Shown piece after piece: positions 8,601 to 17,013 of a DNA stretch of 64,000 nucleotides. This DNA comes from Clostridiales bacterium (GTDB lineage: Bacteria > Bacillota > Clostridia > Oscillospirales > Acutalibacteraceae), in the NCBI GenBank assembly GCA_024684435.1, contig JAIKWV010000006.1, positions 1 through 64,000 on the forward strand, written 5' to 3'. Each line of letters begins with the position of its first letter. Position 1 is the first letter of the stretch. Under the pieces are notes generated by a model. It searched no databases, was not told where the DNA came from, and worked only from the letters and a program-made list of their open reading frames with translations. The translations under genes and the position numbers were made by a program.

Positions 8601-9341
8601 TTAAAAATTCAGGCTCTTTTTCAGCCAGGTCATGCACATTCTGACCCATTCCGCGGTATGCGCGTTTGCCTCAAGGCTCCTTTTGTCGGGGAGAACCACT
8701 TCACTGGCGATCGAAAAACCGTGCCATCCCCCGGCAAAGATATGTACCTCAAAGGATACCCCCGCCTTATTGAGAGCGTCGGCAAAGCGCAGGGAATTTT
8801 CTATGGGGACCAAACTGTCCGAGGATGATGAAAAAATAAACGTGGGGGGCGTATCTTTGGTGACCTTGTCGTCAAGGGACATTATGGGTTCGGCAAGGAC
8901 GTCGGTGTTGTCCCACTTCAGAATGCAGGGATAACCGAGGATAAGGGCGTTGGGACGTACCCTGCCCATCGTGCTGAGAGCCGCGGCAAGGTGACCGCCG
9001 GCGGAAAAGCCTATCGCCGCGATCTTATCCGGGATTATATTCCATTTTTCGGCGTTGTTTCTGATGAGCTCAAGGGCAAGCTCCGCCTCCTCTAACGGGT
9101 TGGGAAAAGCCGCCTTGCCCTTGCCCACGCTGTAGGTGAGCACAAAGGCGTTGTAACCCTCCGCAAGGAAGGGCATCGCCACAGGCTCTCCCTCTCTGTC
9201 GGAGACCATCTTATATCCGCCGCCCGGGATCACCAGGATCGCCGGTCTTTTGGTCATATTAGGCATTTCCTTTGACGTTTTGAGGATATATGCGTCTAAC
9301 ATCGCGCCCCTGTCATTGAGCACTATTCTTTCCGTAATCAT
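8601..9341 (-). CDS. Alpha/beta-hydrolase esterase (BD-FAE/acetyl esterase-like)
   Basis: A 246-residue serine hydrolase. It has the oxyanion-type loop IPGGGY near residue 37, the nucleophile elbow GFSAGGH near residue 110, an acid candidate in SSSSDSLVP and the catalytic His in GGWHGFS near residue 209. The length and motif spacing match small carbohydrate esterases that remove acetyl or feruloyl groups from xylan or oligosaccharides. There is no signal peptide, so it should act in the cytoplasm. It lies 13 bases after the Fe-S protein gene and is probably co-transcribed with it, although I see no functional link. The exact substrate cannot be read from the sequence. Confidence 0.85.
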   Translation of the reverse strand: MITERIVLNDRGAMLDAYILKTSKEMPNMTKRPAILVIPGGGYKMVSDREGEPVAMPFLAEGYNAFVLTYSVGKGKAAFPNPLEEAELALELIRNNAEKWNIIPDKIAAIGFSAGGHLAAALSTMGRVRPNALILGYPCILKWDNTDVLAEPIMSLDDKVTKDTPPTFIFSSSSDSLVPIENSLRFADALNKAGVSFEVHIFAGGWHGFSIASEVVLPDKRSLEANAHTAEWVRMCMTWLKKSLNF

Positions 9342-9354
9342 ACGATCACCTGCT

Positions 9355-10023
9355 TCATTTATTGTATGGGCAGACCTTTATGCAAATACCGCAAACGGCT
9401 CCCCTGCCTATATTTTTGAATTCCTTTTTCATGTATTCGCTGCATTTTTCCGGGTCGAACATATCCTCTCGTTTGACTCCCGGTTCCCATTTTACGCCCT
9501 TTATGGCTCCGCTGGGACAGGCTCTGACACAGATATCGCAGTTTTCACAGACTGAAGGAGCGAGATTTACCGATTCGCTCAGAGGAACGTCCGTAAAAAG
9601 AGTGCCGAGCCTTATATTCGCGCCGTAATCCTTATGCAGGAACAGCGAGCTTTTGCCTATCGTACCCAGACCCGCCATGCAGGCTATCTTTTTGTGGGAA
9701 TATCTGGCGCGGTAATTCCAGCCCTCGTCGTTTATGCTCTGGGATGCCGCGACGGTGATATACCGACCTCCCCTGCTCTGTATGAACAGCCCAAGCTCCA
9801 AAAGGCAGCGGTCAATGAAGGCGTTTACCGTTCTGTAATGGTTAAAATAGGTGTGGGTGGGCTTGTCGTAGATCTCTTCAATTATGCTTTCCGACAGGCG
9901 CACGACTATACTAATCGCGTACCGGCAGTCGCCGAAATCCTCGTCGGACACCTTGGTAAAGCCCACGTCGCTGACGCCCTTTTCAAATAAAAATTTTCTT
10001 ATTTCGTCCTGTGTAATATTCAT
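9355..10023 (-). CDS. Short epoxyqueuosine-reductase-like (QueG-type) Fe-S protein
   Basis: A 222-residue protein related to the QueG family but much shorter than true QueG (about 380 residues). The middle part contains the conserved GLGTIGKSSLFLHKDYG segment of the family. The C-terminal third carries two [4Fe-4S] binding clusters: CENCDICVRACP and CGICIKVCP. The C-terminal HEAT-like tail of QueG is missing. Short versions like this are common in anaerobes and are annotated as 4Fe-4S double cluster proteins; their role is uncertain and may be electron transfer or corrinoid-linked reduction. Start ATG at 10023, with a weak GGTGG ribosome site. It precedes the esterase in one transcription unit. 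Confidence 0.8.
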   Translation of the reverse strand: MNITQDEIRKFLFEKGVSDVGFTKVSDEDFGDCRYAISIVVRLSESIIEEIYDKPTHTYFNHYRTVNAFIDRCLLELGLFIQSRGGRYITVAASQSINDEGWNYRARYSHKKIACMAGLGTIGKSSLFLHKDYGANIRLGTLFTDVPLSESVNLAPSVCENCDICVRACPSGAIKGVKWEPGVKREDMFDPEKCSEYMKKEFKNIGRGAVCGICIKVCPYNK

Positions 10024-10231
10024 ATGTCAAATACCACCGATACGGCGTTCAACCTTTCTATCAAGTCGAAAATTCAATTTTCAGGGAATTATATTGCCAT
10101 TGAAACTATTTAATTTAACGCAATCTTAAGCAAATAATAATAACGATAACAATAACAAAAAAGAGCTGTACCAAGAACCTGCCGCGGCAGTTTACTTGTT
10201 ATAACTCTTATTAATTAAGGACTTGATATAG

Positions 10232-10405
10232 ATGACAAAAAGAGAATATCTTGAGGCAAGGATCGAGGAAATAAATCAAAATCTGAGCAGACGCCACATT
10301 GATTTCAATTACAGGAAAAGCCAGACCTACGCCCTTGCCATGTGCAAAATGGATCTGGAACGGGAGATCATGCTCAACGAGGCGGAAAAACGCAACTATT
10401 TTTGA
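10232..10405 (+). CDS. Small 57-residue charged protein, unknown function
   Basis: A 57-residue ORF with ATG at 10232 and AAGGA about 10 bases upstream. The sequence is highly charged and predicted mainly alpha-helical, beginning MTKREYLEARIEEINQ and ending AEKRNYF. It lies alone on the plus strand, convergent with the 16-gene minus-strand locus, and its end overlaps the last 10 bases of the final gene of that locus. I recognise no family. Coding status rests on the ribosome site and an amino-acid composition that looks like a real protein. Confidence 0.55.
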   Translation: MTKREYLEARIEEINQNLSRRHIDFNYRKSQTYALAMCKMDLEREIMLNEAEKRNYF

Positions 10406-11115
10406 ACGGTTATAGTCATGGGCTGAGCGTCTGTTTTACCCACAAACACTCCGTCTTTATACGCCTCGGCGTTGTAATAGCAGGTATAAGTACCCTGGGT
10501 CAGCTTGTAGTCAAGCTTGTCGCCCAGGATATACTGACCGGGTTTTATTTTATCTGACTCATATATTACCCTGCTGACGGAATCGTTATAATAATATATC
10601 TTGACAACTATCGTGTACTCTGAGGACTCCGGATTTTCTATCATTATATTTCCCACCGAGCGGGATCTTTCAAAGGTCACCTCGGTGTTCATATTGAACA
10701 GCGCTTCCCCCTCCGGAACATCCTCAATACGGTTGCTCTCGTCGGAAAACTTTATGGTGCCGTCCTCCACCTTGCCGGCAGAGCTGAAAATATCTGTTTT
10801 TGATATCACGATTACGGCAACGACAACGCACAAAACAAGTATTGCCGCTATATAGGAAGGCTTGATATTATTGCGCTGTGCCTTCTGCCCGGCTTTCCCT
10901 TTTGCGGACGCATTTTTTACTGCAAAGCGCTTCGCGGCTTTATTATCAGCCTGCGGCGGGCACTGTTGCTGCAGGGACTGTTGCTGCTGCGGGAACTGAT
11001 TCGGGAACTGTTGCTGCTGTTGCTTCTGTCTGATCCGCTGTTGTTCCAACAGTCGTTGCCGGTTTAGTTGCCGGCAATGTTGTGCGTTCTTCTGTTGAGT
11101 CTTGCTCTGTTTCAT
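10396..11115 (-). CDS. Single-pass membrane protein with Q-rich cytosolic head and extracellular beta domain
   Basis: About 239 residues and the last gene of the surface-assembly locus. Residues 1-80 are very Gln-rich and basic. One membrane span follows near residues 86-106 (IAAILVLCVVVAVIVIS). The rest is a predicted extracellular beta-sandwich. That outer part is paralogous to the end of the preceding gene: compare IYESDKIKPGQYILGDKLDY and TYTCYYNAEAY here with LYRSLGLEPGKYIPNVKLFE and TYKCKLCVAAY there. I chose the ATG at 11115 because GAGG lies 6 bases before it; an in-frame TTG at 11127 is worse placed. The first ~170 bases overlap the upstream gene in another frame. Function unknown; an accessory anchor or receptor is plausible. 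Confidence 0.8.
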   Translation of the reverse strand: MKQSKTQQKNAQHCRQLNRQRLLEQQRIRQKQQQQQFPNQFPQQQQSLQQQCPPQADNKAAKRFAVKNASAKGKAGQKAQRNNIKPSYIAAILVLCVVVAVIVISKTDIFSSAGKVEDGTIKFSDESNRIEDVPEGEALFNMNTEVTFERSRSVGNIMIENPESSEYTIVVKIYYYNDSVSRVIYESDKIKPGQYILGDKLDYKLTQGTYTCYYNAEAYKDGVFVGKTDAQPMTITVQK

Positions 11116-12310
11116 TTTCTCCCTCAATTCCCACTGTCAGGGTGAAATCCTTATACTGTACGCCTATATTTTCAAAAGTTTTTGTATCATAGGCGGCAAC
11201 GCAAAGCTTGCACTTGTAGGTGCCGTAATCAAGCATTTCAAAGAGCTTGACATTAGGTATATATTTTCCCGGTTCGAGGCCAAGGGAACGGTAAAGAAGT
11301 TCGTTTTCCTCGTTGAAAATTGAAATTATAAGAATGCAGTCGTTGTCTTTGGAATTTGCAAAACAGGGTTCAAAGGGCGTATACCATTCGTTGATCTCCA
11401 GAGTATCAAGAATGAAACAGTAGAATTTGAATTTGTCGGTATCTCCCTTCATTTTGATGGCGTGTATTCGTTTATTCTCCTCCTTGGCATCAATACTGAT
11501 GTCGCGCACCGTGGACACATGTGCTTTGGCGCCCCTGTAAACAGGCACAGCCTCTTTGGGGAGAGCATTGATACCTGTGCTTGAGTGAATTATCAAAGCG
11601 ATAACAACGCCTACCACTACCACCAGGACCGCAGCGATAATTATAATAAGCTTTTTCCTGTCTTTAAATATATCTTTAAAAGAATTTTTCTTTGGAGCTT
11701 TCAGTTTTTTCTCGGGAACGACCGCGGTCTTTTGAGCTTTTTCCTTACGAAGTCTGGAATAAGGTATATAATCTTCATCGTTCACAGCTTCGTCTATTTT
11801 GGCGTTATCGTCGGGGTTCTGAGGGTAAAGAGGCTCAGTGACAGTCTCATAAACAGGTTCGGCGACCTGCTCCGTTACACACTCAGTATCAGGCTCCTCG
11901 ACAGGCTCTATAACCATTTCAGCTGCAGGTTCTGCAACATAATCAAAGACAGATTCATTGACCGATTCAGCTATAGGCTCGGTCACCGTTTCAGCTATAG
12001 GCTCTGCAACCGGCTCAACTACAGGCTCAGTCACCGCTTGCGCTATAGGCTCTGCAGCCGGCTCAGTAACAGTCTTTGCCTGCTGACGCTCCATGCGGAG
12101 TTTTTCTCTGCGTTCTTTTTCCTCGTTGAGCCTTGCCTGCTTTGCCGACCTTTCAGCTTCCATCGCAGCCACTTTTTCTCTGCGCTCTTTTTCTTTGTTC
12201 AAACGCTCCCTACGAGCAAAAAAGCCTTCTTTCTGAGGCTTTTTTGTTGTATTGTTTTTATTAAATTGTTGCGGCTTTTTCTTGTACTTTTTCTTCTTGT
12301 TGCTTGCCAT
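10946..12310 (-). CDS. Single-pass membrane protein with charged/EP-repeat cytosolic region and extracellular beta domain
   Basis: A 454-residue protein. The N-terminal ~215 residues are predicted cytosolic: a basic head (NKKKKYKKKPQQ), a charged helical stretch (RRERLNKEKERREK), then a degenerate acidic repeat based on xEPVAEP. A membrane span near residues 220-245 (IIIIAAVLVVVVGVVIALII) leads to a beta-rich outer domain paralogous to the next gene, ending in a Thr/Ala/Pro-rich tail. The last ~170 bases overlap the start of the next gene in another frame. Its own start overlaps closely with the end of the preceding gene, whose last codons supply the GGGGAA ribosome site. Function unknown; the cytosolic repeats suggest a scaffold-binding membrane anchor. 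Confidence 0.82.
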   Translation of the reverse strand: MASNKKKKYKKKPQQFNKNNTTKKPQKEGFFARRERLNKEKERREKVAAMEAERSAKQARLNEEKERREKLRMERQQAKTVTEPAAEPIAQAVTEPVVEPVAEPIAETVTEPIAESVNESVFDYVAEPAAEMVIEPVEEPDTECVTEQVAEPVYETVTEPLYPQNPDDNAKIDEAVNDEDYIPYSRLRKEKAQKTAVVPEKKLKAPKKNSFKDIFKDRKKLIIIIAAVLVVVVGVVIALIIHSSTGINALPKEAVPVYRGAKAHVSTVRDISIDAKEENKRIHAIKMKGDTDKFKFYCFILDTLEINEWYTPFEPCFANSKDNDCILIISIFNEENELLYRSLGLEPGKYIPNVKLFEMLDYGTYKCKLCVAAYDTKTFENIGVQYKDFTLTVGIEGENETEQDSTEERTTLPATKPATTVGTTADQTEATAATVPESVPAAATVPAATVPAAG

Positions 12311-12313
12311 ATA

Positions 12314-13009
12314 TTATTCCCCTAATTGTATATCGCTGTCACCGTTGACATTGGCACCGTTCCACGGCAGGGTATCTATACCCCAGAACTGTTTGTATCT
12401 GTTGACCTGAACAGCCTGAAGCTCAAACGCCGCGTTCAAAGTCGTTCCGCTGGGAACGGAAAATCCGGATTTTATACCGGTGATGACATTCAGGGTATAG
12501 ATCGTATCATTTCTGGCGCCGTAAACCGGAGCCGCCAGGTACAGGCAGTAGTCATTTGCTCTGTTATCCTGCCACTTAAGCGCGTTGCCTGAATCCTGAC
12601 TGGTATATAGAGAACTGATAGTATAAGGAACCTGTGAGTTCATGGGAACTACCTTGCCGTCCCTCATAAACTGATGTACCGACTTGACTCGGATAAGCGC
12701 CGTACCTCTGCCCCTATACTTAACGTCAAAGCGCAAATTGCCGATATAGTTTACCTGAGTATTATCAGCCAATTCAAGCCTTATAGTGCCGTCCACATCA
12801 TCGGTATAGCTGCTGACTTCTCTTCTTGAACCGCCGTAGTCAAAATATACATCAGCACTGGCGCTGAAGTTGGAAATATTGAAGAACCTTGAAAATTCAT
12901 GCCGTTCCTCCAATATTATATAAGCAGTCGTGGCGCCTATAAGCACAACTACGGTGACAACTGCAATGATAAGAACTACAGGTGCCTTGCCGATAGTTTT
13001 TTTCTTCAT
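12314..13009 (-). CDS. Membrane-anchored secreted protein of the surface-assembly locus
   Basis: A 231-residue protein with a short basic N-terminus (MKKKTIGK), one hydrophobic segment at ~10-32, and a predicted all-beta outer domain of ~200 residues. It lacks the AWF-type SipW cleavage motif of its neighbours, so it may stay membrane-anchored. GGAGG lies 9 bases upstream of the ATG. It lies between the SipW-type substrate at 13041-13823 and the EP-repeat membrane protein, in one continuous transcription unit. I recognise no family; a TasA/camelysin-related fold is possible from context only. Confidence 0.8.
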   Translation of the reverse strand: MKKKTIGKAPVVLIIAVVTVVVLIGATTAYIILEERHEFSRFFNISNFSASADVYFDYGGSRREVSSYTDDVDGTIRLELADNTQVNYIGNLRFDVKYRGRGTALIRVKSVHQFMRDGKVVPMNSQVPYTISSLYTSQDSGNALKWQDNRANDYCLYLAAPVYGARNDTIYTLNVITGIKSGFSVPSGTTLNAAFELQAVQVNRYKQFWGIDTLPWNGANVNGDSDIQLGE

Positions 13010-13040
13010 AATGCGTTACCTCCGTAAAAATTGAAACTTA

Positions 13041-13823
13041 TCAAGGCTGAGGAGCGGTGGTAGGCTTGGTTATACCCTCACCATCCTGGGTTGCTGTAAG
13101 TAAGATCTTTATGCCGAGATTGTTGAATTCCTTTATATTAAGTGAAGTGTCTGTGCCGTTAATTTCAAATTGGTTGCCTACGTTTTGGTTGTTGATGGTG
13201 GCATTGTATTCGACCCAGAAAGCTATTCTTAAAATACTGGTGGACTGAGGCGGAACAATGACATAAGCATTATTCATATACTCTTCCATAATTCCATAGT
13301 TTTCCGCGATCCCAGTGATTTTGATAACATTCTCTTCATAAGTCAGATAATCTTCGTCGTTAAAGTCTACGGGGGTTACATTCTTTTCGGTCAGCTTCTT
13401 GGTCAGCATGTCCTCAAGCTCTTCCTTTATGCTGGGAAGGTTTGTTTCACCTTCCTTATGACAGGTGGCAAAGAAGTACAGACCGTCCTTTGTCTTTCCG
13501 TCAGGCAAAGAAGGATCGAACCACACACGGGCTGCTGCCGTACCGGTGTTTATAGCCTCGATCTCAGCGACATAAACCGCGGCGTCAAAGTTCTCCTCCC
13601 CGAAATCGGCGCACCTGGTAGCCGCCTTGAGACGCACGGTAACAGGAACAGTTTCCGAAACGGGCAAATCAACATCAACATCACCGAAAATAAAAGTGTA
13701 GCCTTTGTTGCTCTGCGTATAAAACCACGCCGTGGTGGGAGAAAGAACGGCAAAATAGCTGATAGTAAGGGTAAACATTACAGAAACTATCAGTATCAGC
13801 CATTTCTTGTTTCTTAATCGCAT
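13041..13823 (-). CDS. SipW-dependent-type secreted subunit (camelysin/TasA-like)
   Basis: About 260 residues with a signal peptide whose end reads SPTTAWFYTQ. This is the aromatic motif typical of substrates of SipW-type signal peptidases. The mature part is beta-rich with an acidic middle region and a Thr/Pro tail. It follows a signal peptidase gene by ~10 bases and is likely its substrate. I chose ATG 13823 (GAGG 8 bases upstream) over an in-frame GTG at 13832. In Bacillus, proteins of this kind (TasA, TapA, camelysin) form extracellular matrix fibres; that role is inferred here. Confidence 0.82.
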   Translation of the reverse strand: MRLRNKKWLILIVSVMFTLTISYFAVLSPTTAWFYTQSNKGYTFIFGDVDVDLPVSETVPVTVRLKAATRCADFGEENFDAAVYVAEIEAINTGTAAARVWFDPSLPDGKTKDGLYFFATCHKEGETNLPSIKEELEDMLTKKLTEKNVTPVDFNDEDYLTYEENVIKITGIAENYGIMEEYMNNAYVIVPPQSTSILRIAFWVEYNATINNQNVGNQFEINGTDTSLNIKEFNNLGIKILLTATQDGEGITKPTTAPQP

Positions 13824-13833
13824 AACAGTCACC

Positions 13834-14343
13834 TCAACCTTTGGTCTTGTCTTTTATCCTTGCAACAGATTCGAGTACAGTGCGAACAATAAGAAGGATT
13901 ATCGCGGAGGACGCCAGCACGGTAAGCAATATTTTCCTGCCTATCGCCAGAGAGAAGAATCCCAACGCGGGGATTATAAACACTACTCTCCCCTTGACAT
14001 ATGCTAAATCCGTGGGAAAAGGATCCTCCGACACATTCGCATCGCCCTTGGTGTAAACCCAACCGTTTTTTGTATCTACCTTTGTAACGCGGTGGGTAAA
14101 GGAACCGGTTCTGTCTGAAAAATCCACTGTAATAATGTCGCCTGCTTCAATATCCTCCGTTTTCACCGAACGTATCATTATAACGTCCCCGGTCTTCATT
14201 GTGGGAGACATACTGTCTGTGGCGACCGAATACATATCAGTACCCGTAAAGATACAAACTGTAATGAATAAAAAGCTCAAAACAGTCAGGATCGAAAAAA
14301 TATTGCCGCAAATATTGATAATTTTTACTTTTCTTTTTCTCAT
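13834..14343 (-). CDS. SipW-type signal peptidase I
   Basis: A 169-residue membrane serine protease of the ER/archaeal-type (SipW) branch. After an N-terminal span, the nucleophile Ser44 sits in DSMSPTM and the general-base His84 in SFTHRV, with a GDI box between them. A second hydrophobic segment lies near the C-terminus. The ER-type Ser-His arrangement differs from the Ser-Lys dyad of housekeeping signal peptidases. Its ATG overlaps the stop of the upstream substrate gene (ATGA), showing translational coupling. An in-frame upstream start would add residues encoded inside that substrate gene and is rejected. Likely role: cleaving the AWF-type signal peptides of the neighbouring subunits. Confidence 0.9.
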   Translation of the reverse strand: MRKRKVKIINICGNIFSILTVLSFLFITVCIFTGTDMYSVATDSMSPTMKTGDVIMIRSVKTEDIEAGDIITVDFSDRTGSFTHRVTKVDTKNGWVYTKGDANVSEDPFPTDLAYVKGRVVFIIPALGFFSLAIGRKILLTVLASSAIILLIVRTVLESVARIKDKTKG

Positions 14344-15137
14344 GCACCCAAAATTGCCGTCTGCTCGGCAATCGTACCCCAACCGATATCGTCCCAATCA
14401 GCATATCTTGCCTGCTTTGCCTGAACCGTAAGCCTTACCTGGACCTCGGTACGGACATTCTGCTGATCTTTCCATACATTGTAATTGTTTGTCTCGGTGT
14501 AGTATACGGGATCATAGCAGATATAATCTATCAGATCTTGATCGCTGTAATCCGCAGGAACGATAAGATAATCATCATCCTCTGAGGTTGCTTCTTCCGG
14601 ATTGTAATACCAGAATCCGTCGGTCTGATCATAGACCCATTTATCACTGTCGGTAAACGCCACCACAAGTCTGTGGTTCGGATCTGTAGGTCTGTTAGTA
14701 TCTGTATTTCCGTATACGCACAGAGGATTCAAACCTACTATCTCGACCTGACTATTAACATACTGAGGATATGAATATTCTATTTTAACTCTCAGCTGGG
14801 TCTCTATTGTAGAATTATTTTTGATCGAAAGCTTGCAGGGTTCATAACCGTCCTCTGTAACGTTGGTACCCAAACCTGCCGTTGCAGGCGTACCTGCTTC
14901 GCCCTCTTCCAAAGGTCTAACTATAAGGTTCTCACCGGGAACCATTATCTTCTTATTGCCCATTGAATATTTGGAACCAAGCTCGCCCTCGATAGAGAAC
15001 ATTCTGCCAACAGTGAGATCAGCGGACGATGCGTTATCATCAATGTTGGCGCGCAACCACGCAAAGGTGCCGCTGTATGAAGCGAATCCGATAAGAATTA
15101 CTACTATCATTACAGCACCGATAATTCTCTCTTTCAC
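14340..15137 (-). CDS. SipW-dependent-type secreted subunit (camelysin/TasA-like)
   Basis: A 265-residue protein whose hydrophobic N-terminus ends GTFAWLRANID, matching a SipW-type signal. The mature domain is beta-rich and contains the PCKLSIKNNSTIETQLRVKI segment, resembling the TasA/camelysin pattern of a strand pair with conserved Asn. It starts with GTG at 15137, with AAAGGA 10 bases upstream; no in-frame ATG is better placed. It overlaps the next signal peptidase gene by 4 bases. Each substrate-peptidase pairing here suggests that substrates and processing enzymes are made in step. Fibre-subunit role is inferred from the family. Confidence 0.82.
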   Translation of the reverse strand: MKERIIGAVMIVVILIGFASYSGTFAWLRANIDDNASSADLTVGRMFSIEGELGSKYSMGNKKIMVPGENLIVRPLEEGEAGTPATAGLGTNVTEDGYEPCKLSIKNNSTIETQLRVKIEYSYPQYVNSQVEIVGLNPLCVYGNTDTNRPTDPNHRLVVAFTDSDKWVYDQTDGFWYYNPEEATSEDDDYLIVPADYSDQDLIDYICYDPVYYTETNNYNVWKDQQNVRTEVQVRLTVQAKQARYADWDDIGWGTIAEQTAILGA

Positions 15138-15184
15138 TTTATATCATTCCTTTCAATGGGGTAGTTGATCAAACTGACATAGGA

Positions 15185-15703
15185 TCATTTTTTGTCTTTA
15201 GGTCTTGTTTGCCGCAGACGGAAAAATTCCATCTCGGTAGAAACCCAGATCACAAACAAAACAATTACCAGCGCAAGTCCGATCTTTGAGCTCATGATCA
15301 TCGATATATATCCTAATACCGGAACATCATATTTTACCTTTCCTTTAACGTGGGTGTAATATGATAATGCCGGATCGTTTATGTCGTTGTAATCGCCCTT
15401 TGTAACAAAGGCTCTTTTTTCCTCAACTATTGCCACCACCCTGTGGGTAAAGCAGCCGTCTTTTTTACCGTTATCGAAACAAATTATATCATTGACTTTT
15501 ATATCCTCAAATTTTATAGGTTCAATCATTATCAGACTGCCCTTTTTGATGGTAGGTTCCATGCTTTTTGAAGCGACAAAATACGCGTCGTAATTCAACA
15601 GTTTAGGCATCATTCCTATTGCAAAAATAAAAAACAATACCACATAAATATTGAATATACCGAATTTAATTATCGCCTTTCGAAATATCTGACTTCTTTC
15701 CAT
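15185..15703 (-). CDS. SipW-type signal peptidase I
   Basis: A 172-residue ER-type signal peptidase. Membrane span at ~12-31, nucleophile Ser47 in SKSMEPT, His87 in CFTHRVV, a second span near 135-155, then a short basic tail. It overlaps the upstream signal peptidase gene by 38 bases, which implies coupled translation of two peptidases in tandem. AGGTAG lies upstream of the ATG inside the other gene. The sequence diverges clearly from its two neighbours, so they are not recent duplicates and may have different substrates. Confidence 0.9.
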   Translation of the reverse strand: MERSQIFRKAIIKFGIFNIYVVLFFIFAIGMMPKLLNYDAYFVASKSMEPTIKKGSLIMIEPIKFEDIKVNDIICFDNGKKDGCFTHRVVAIVEEKRAFVTKGDYNDINDPALSYYTHVKGKVKYDVPVLGYISMIMSSKIGLALVIVLFVIWVSTEMEFFRLRQTRPKDKK

Positions 15704-16247
15704 GCTTTCTACCTGACTTTACGGAATCCGATATATTCTTCATCTCAAAGAATATTGCGATAAGGATCGGGAAAATCAATCCGAAAAGAAAAACTGCTTT
15801 ATTGTTAAGAACCTTCAGGATCTTTGAAAGCGCCGCAGGCTTATAAGCCAGTTTTCCGATTATATCCTTTTCATGAACAGGATATGAATCGGTTCTTTCA
15901 TTGCCGTCGCCCTTTGTCTTGAACGAATAACTTCCGTCATCCTCCCTGCTCACAGATATGATCCTGTGGGTGTTCGGCCTACCGAAAATAGAGGGATCGC
16001 TGGAATAAAAGGTTATTATGTCTCCTTCTTTCAGGGTTCCCGCCGGCACACTCTTTGAAATAATCACGTCTCCTGTTTTAAGCGTAGGCGCCATACTGTC
16101 AGAAACAACGGTAAAAATGCCGTACCCGAAAACTACCGGCACCTTGTTTTTCTTTGCGATAATGGACATCGCCATGGAGATCAAAGAAAAAACAAATATC
16201 AAAAATATTATTACACTTAGTATCTTCGAAAAAACCTTTTTTATCAT
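15666..16247 (-). CDS. SipW-type signal peptidase I
   Basis: A 193-residue ER-type signal peptidase. N-terminal span at ~8-30, nucleophile Ser51 in SDSMAPT, GDI box at ~75, His94 in NTHRII, C-terminal span near 150-170 and a basic tail. It is longer than its neighbours in the loop between the catalytic residues. It follows the TasA-like subunit at 16313 by 65 bases and its 3' end overlaps the next peptidase gene by 38 bases. No clear ribosome site precedes the ATG at 16247, so translation may depend on the upstream gene or on a weak site. Confidence 0.9.
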   Translation of the reverse strand: MIKKVFSKILSVIIFLIFVFSLISMAMSIIAKKNKVPVVFGYGIFTVVSDSMAPTLKTGDVIISKSVPAGTLKEGDIITFYSSDPSIFGRPNTHRIISVSREDDGSYSFKTKGDGNERTDSYPVHEKDIIGKLAYKPAALSKILKVLNNKAVFLFGLIFPILIAIFFEMKNISDSVKSGRKHGKKSDISKGDN

Positions 16248-16312
16248 AATCCGGTGAAACTGCCGGGCACCTTCACCCTACCCTGCCTTAATTTATAATT
16301 AACTTAAACTGT

Positions 16313-16966
16313 TTATGAGTCCATAGCGATCGCAAATGACAACGATGTAACGCTCTGGAAAGCCTCTGTGTTGTGGATCCCATTCTCATCTTCGCCATTT
16401 ATACCAATATCAAGATATATGGTGGCAGATGTTACCGGCTCCTCATTCAGGGTCGCTGTATACGGCCCTTCGGTACCGGGATTTTGAAGAATATCCCACA
16501 ATGTGGTACTTGTTGGATTTCCCGGTTCATTATTCACATCGACTCGAAAATTAACTACAATATTTTCCATAATTTCCTGATCGGTAATTCCGCTGATCGA
16601 CGGAACGGTAATATCATTAAATTTAACATAGATAGACTTACCGCTCTTGGCCAATATTTCCATTTTATAGAAATTAAATTTTCCCGGCTGCATCTGAGAA
16701 ATATTAATTTCATTTACTGTATTACTATACGGCTCGGTCCCATCATCATCCCGTTCTCCGTCAAAGTCCACGTCAATCGCTTCTTTTATTGTAAAGGACT
16801 GCAACGCACTGGGTCCATCCATGTGTGCAATGATCTTATCCACCGAAACAGCAGATCCTGCAGAAAACCACGCATAGGTCGAAGTACTCAGCATGAGAGC
16901 CGAAACTATGAGTAATATTAAAGTTTTGGTAAGGGTTGATTTTGCGCTGATTTTAATTTTAATCAT
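16313..16966 (-). CDS. TasA/camelysin-like secreted subunit with SipW-type signal
   Basis: A 217-residue protein. Its N-terminus (basic head, hydrophobic core, then STSTYAWFSAGSAVSV) is nearly identical to that of the other TasA-like protein at 38988-39968, marking both as substrates of the same peptidase class. The mature part is beta-rich and acidic (DVDFDGERDDDG). GGGAG lies 10 bases before the ATG. It directly follows the giant GLUG gene, with a 47-base gap, so it is a good candidate for a partner subunit of that protein. Fibre formation is inferred from TasA. Confidence 0.85.
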   Translation of the reverse strand: MIKIKISAKSTLTKTLILLIVSALMLSTSTYAWFSAGSAVSVDKIIAHMDGPSALQSFTIKEAIDVDFDGERDDDGTEPYSNTVNEINISQMQPGKFNFYKMEILAKSGKSIYVKFNDITVPSISGITDQEIMENIVVNFRVDVNNEPGNPTSTTLWDILQNPGTEGPYTATLNEEPVTSATIYLDIGINGEDENGIHNTEAFQSVTSLSFAIAMDS

Positions 16967-17013
16967 AACGTTTCAGCTCCCATGAAAAGTAAATAGTTCT
17001 TATTTCTTAAATG

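Noticed and set aside
11585-12325. Plus-strand 246-residue frame rich in Arg/Leu/Tyr
   Set aside because: It is the antisense reading of the EP-repeat and charged region of the membrane protein; no ribosome site and an artificial repeat composition.
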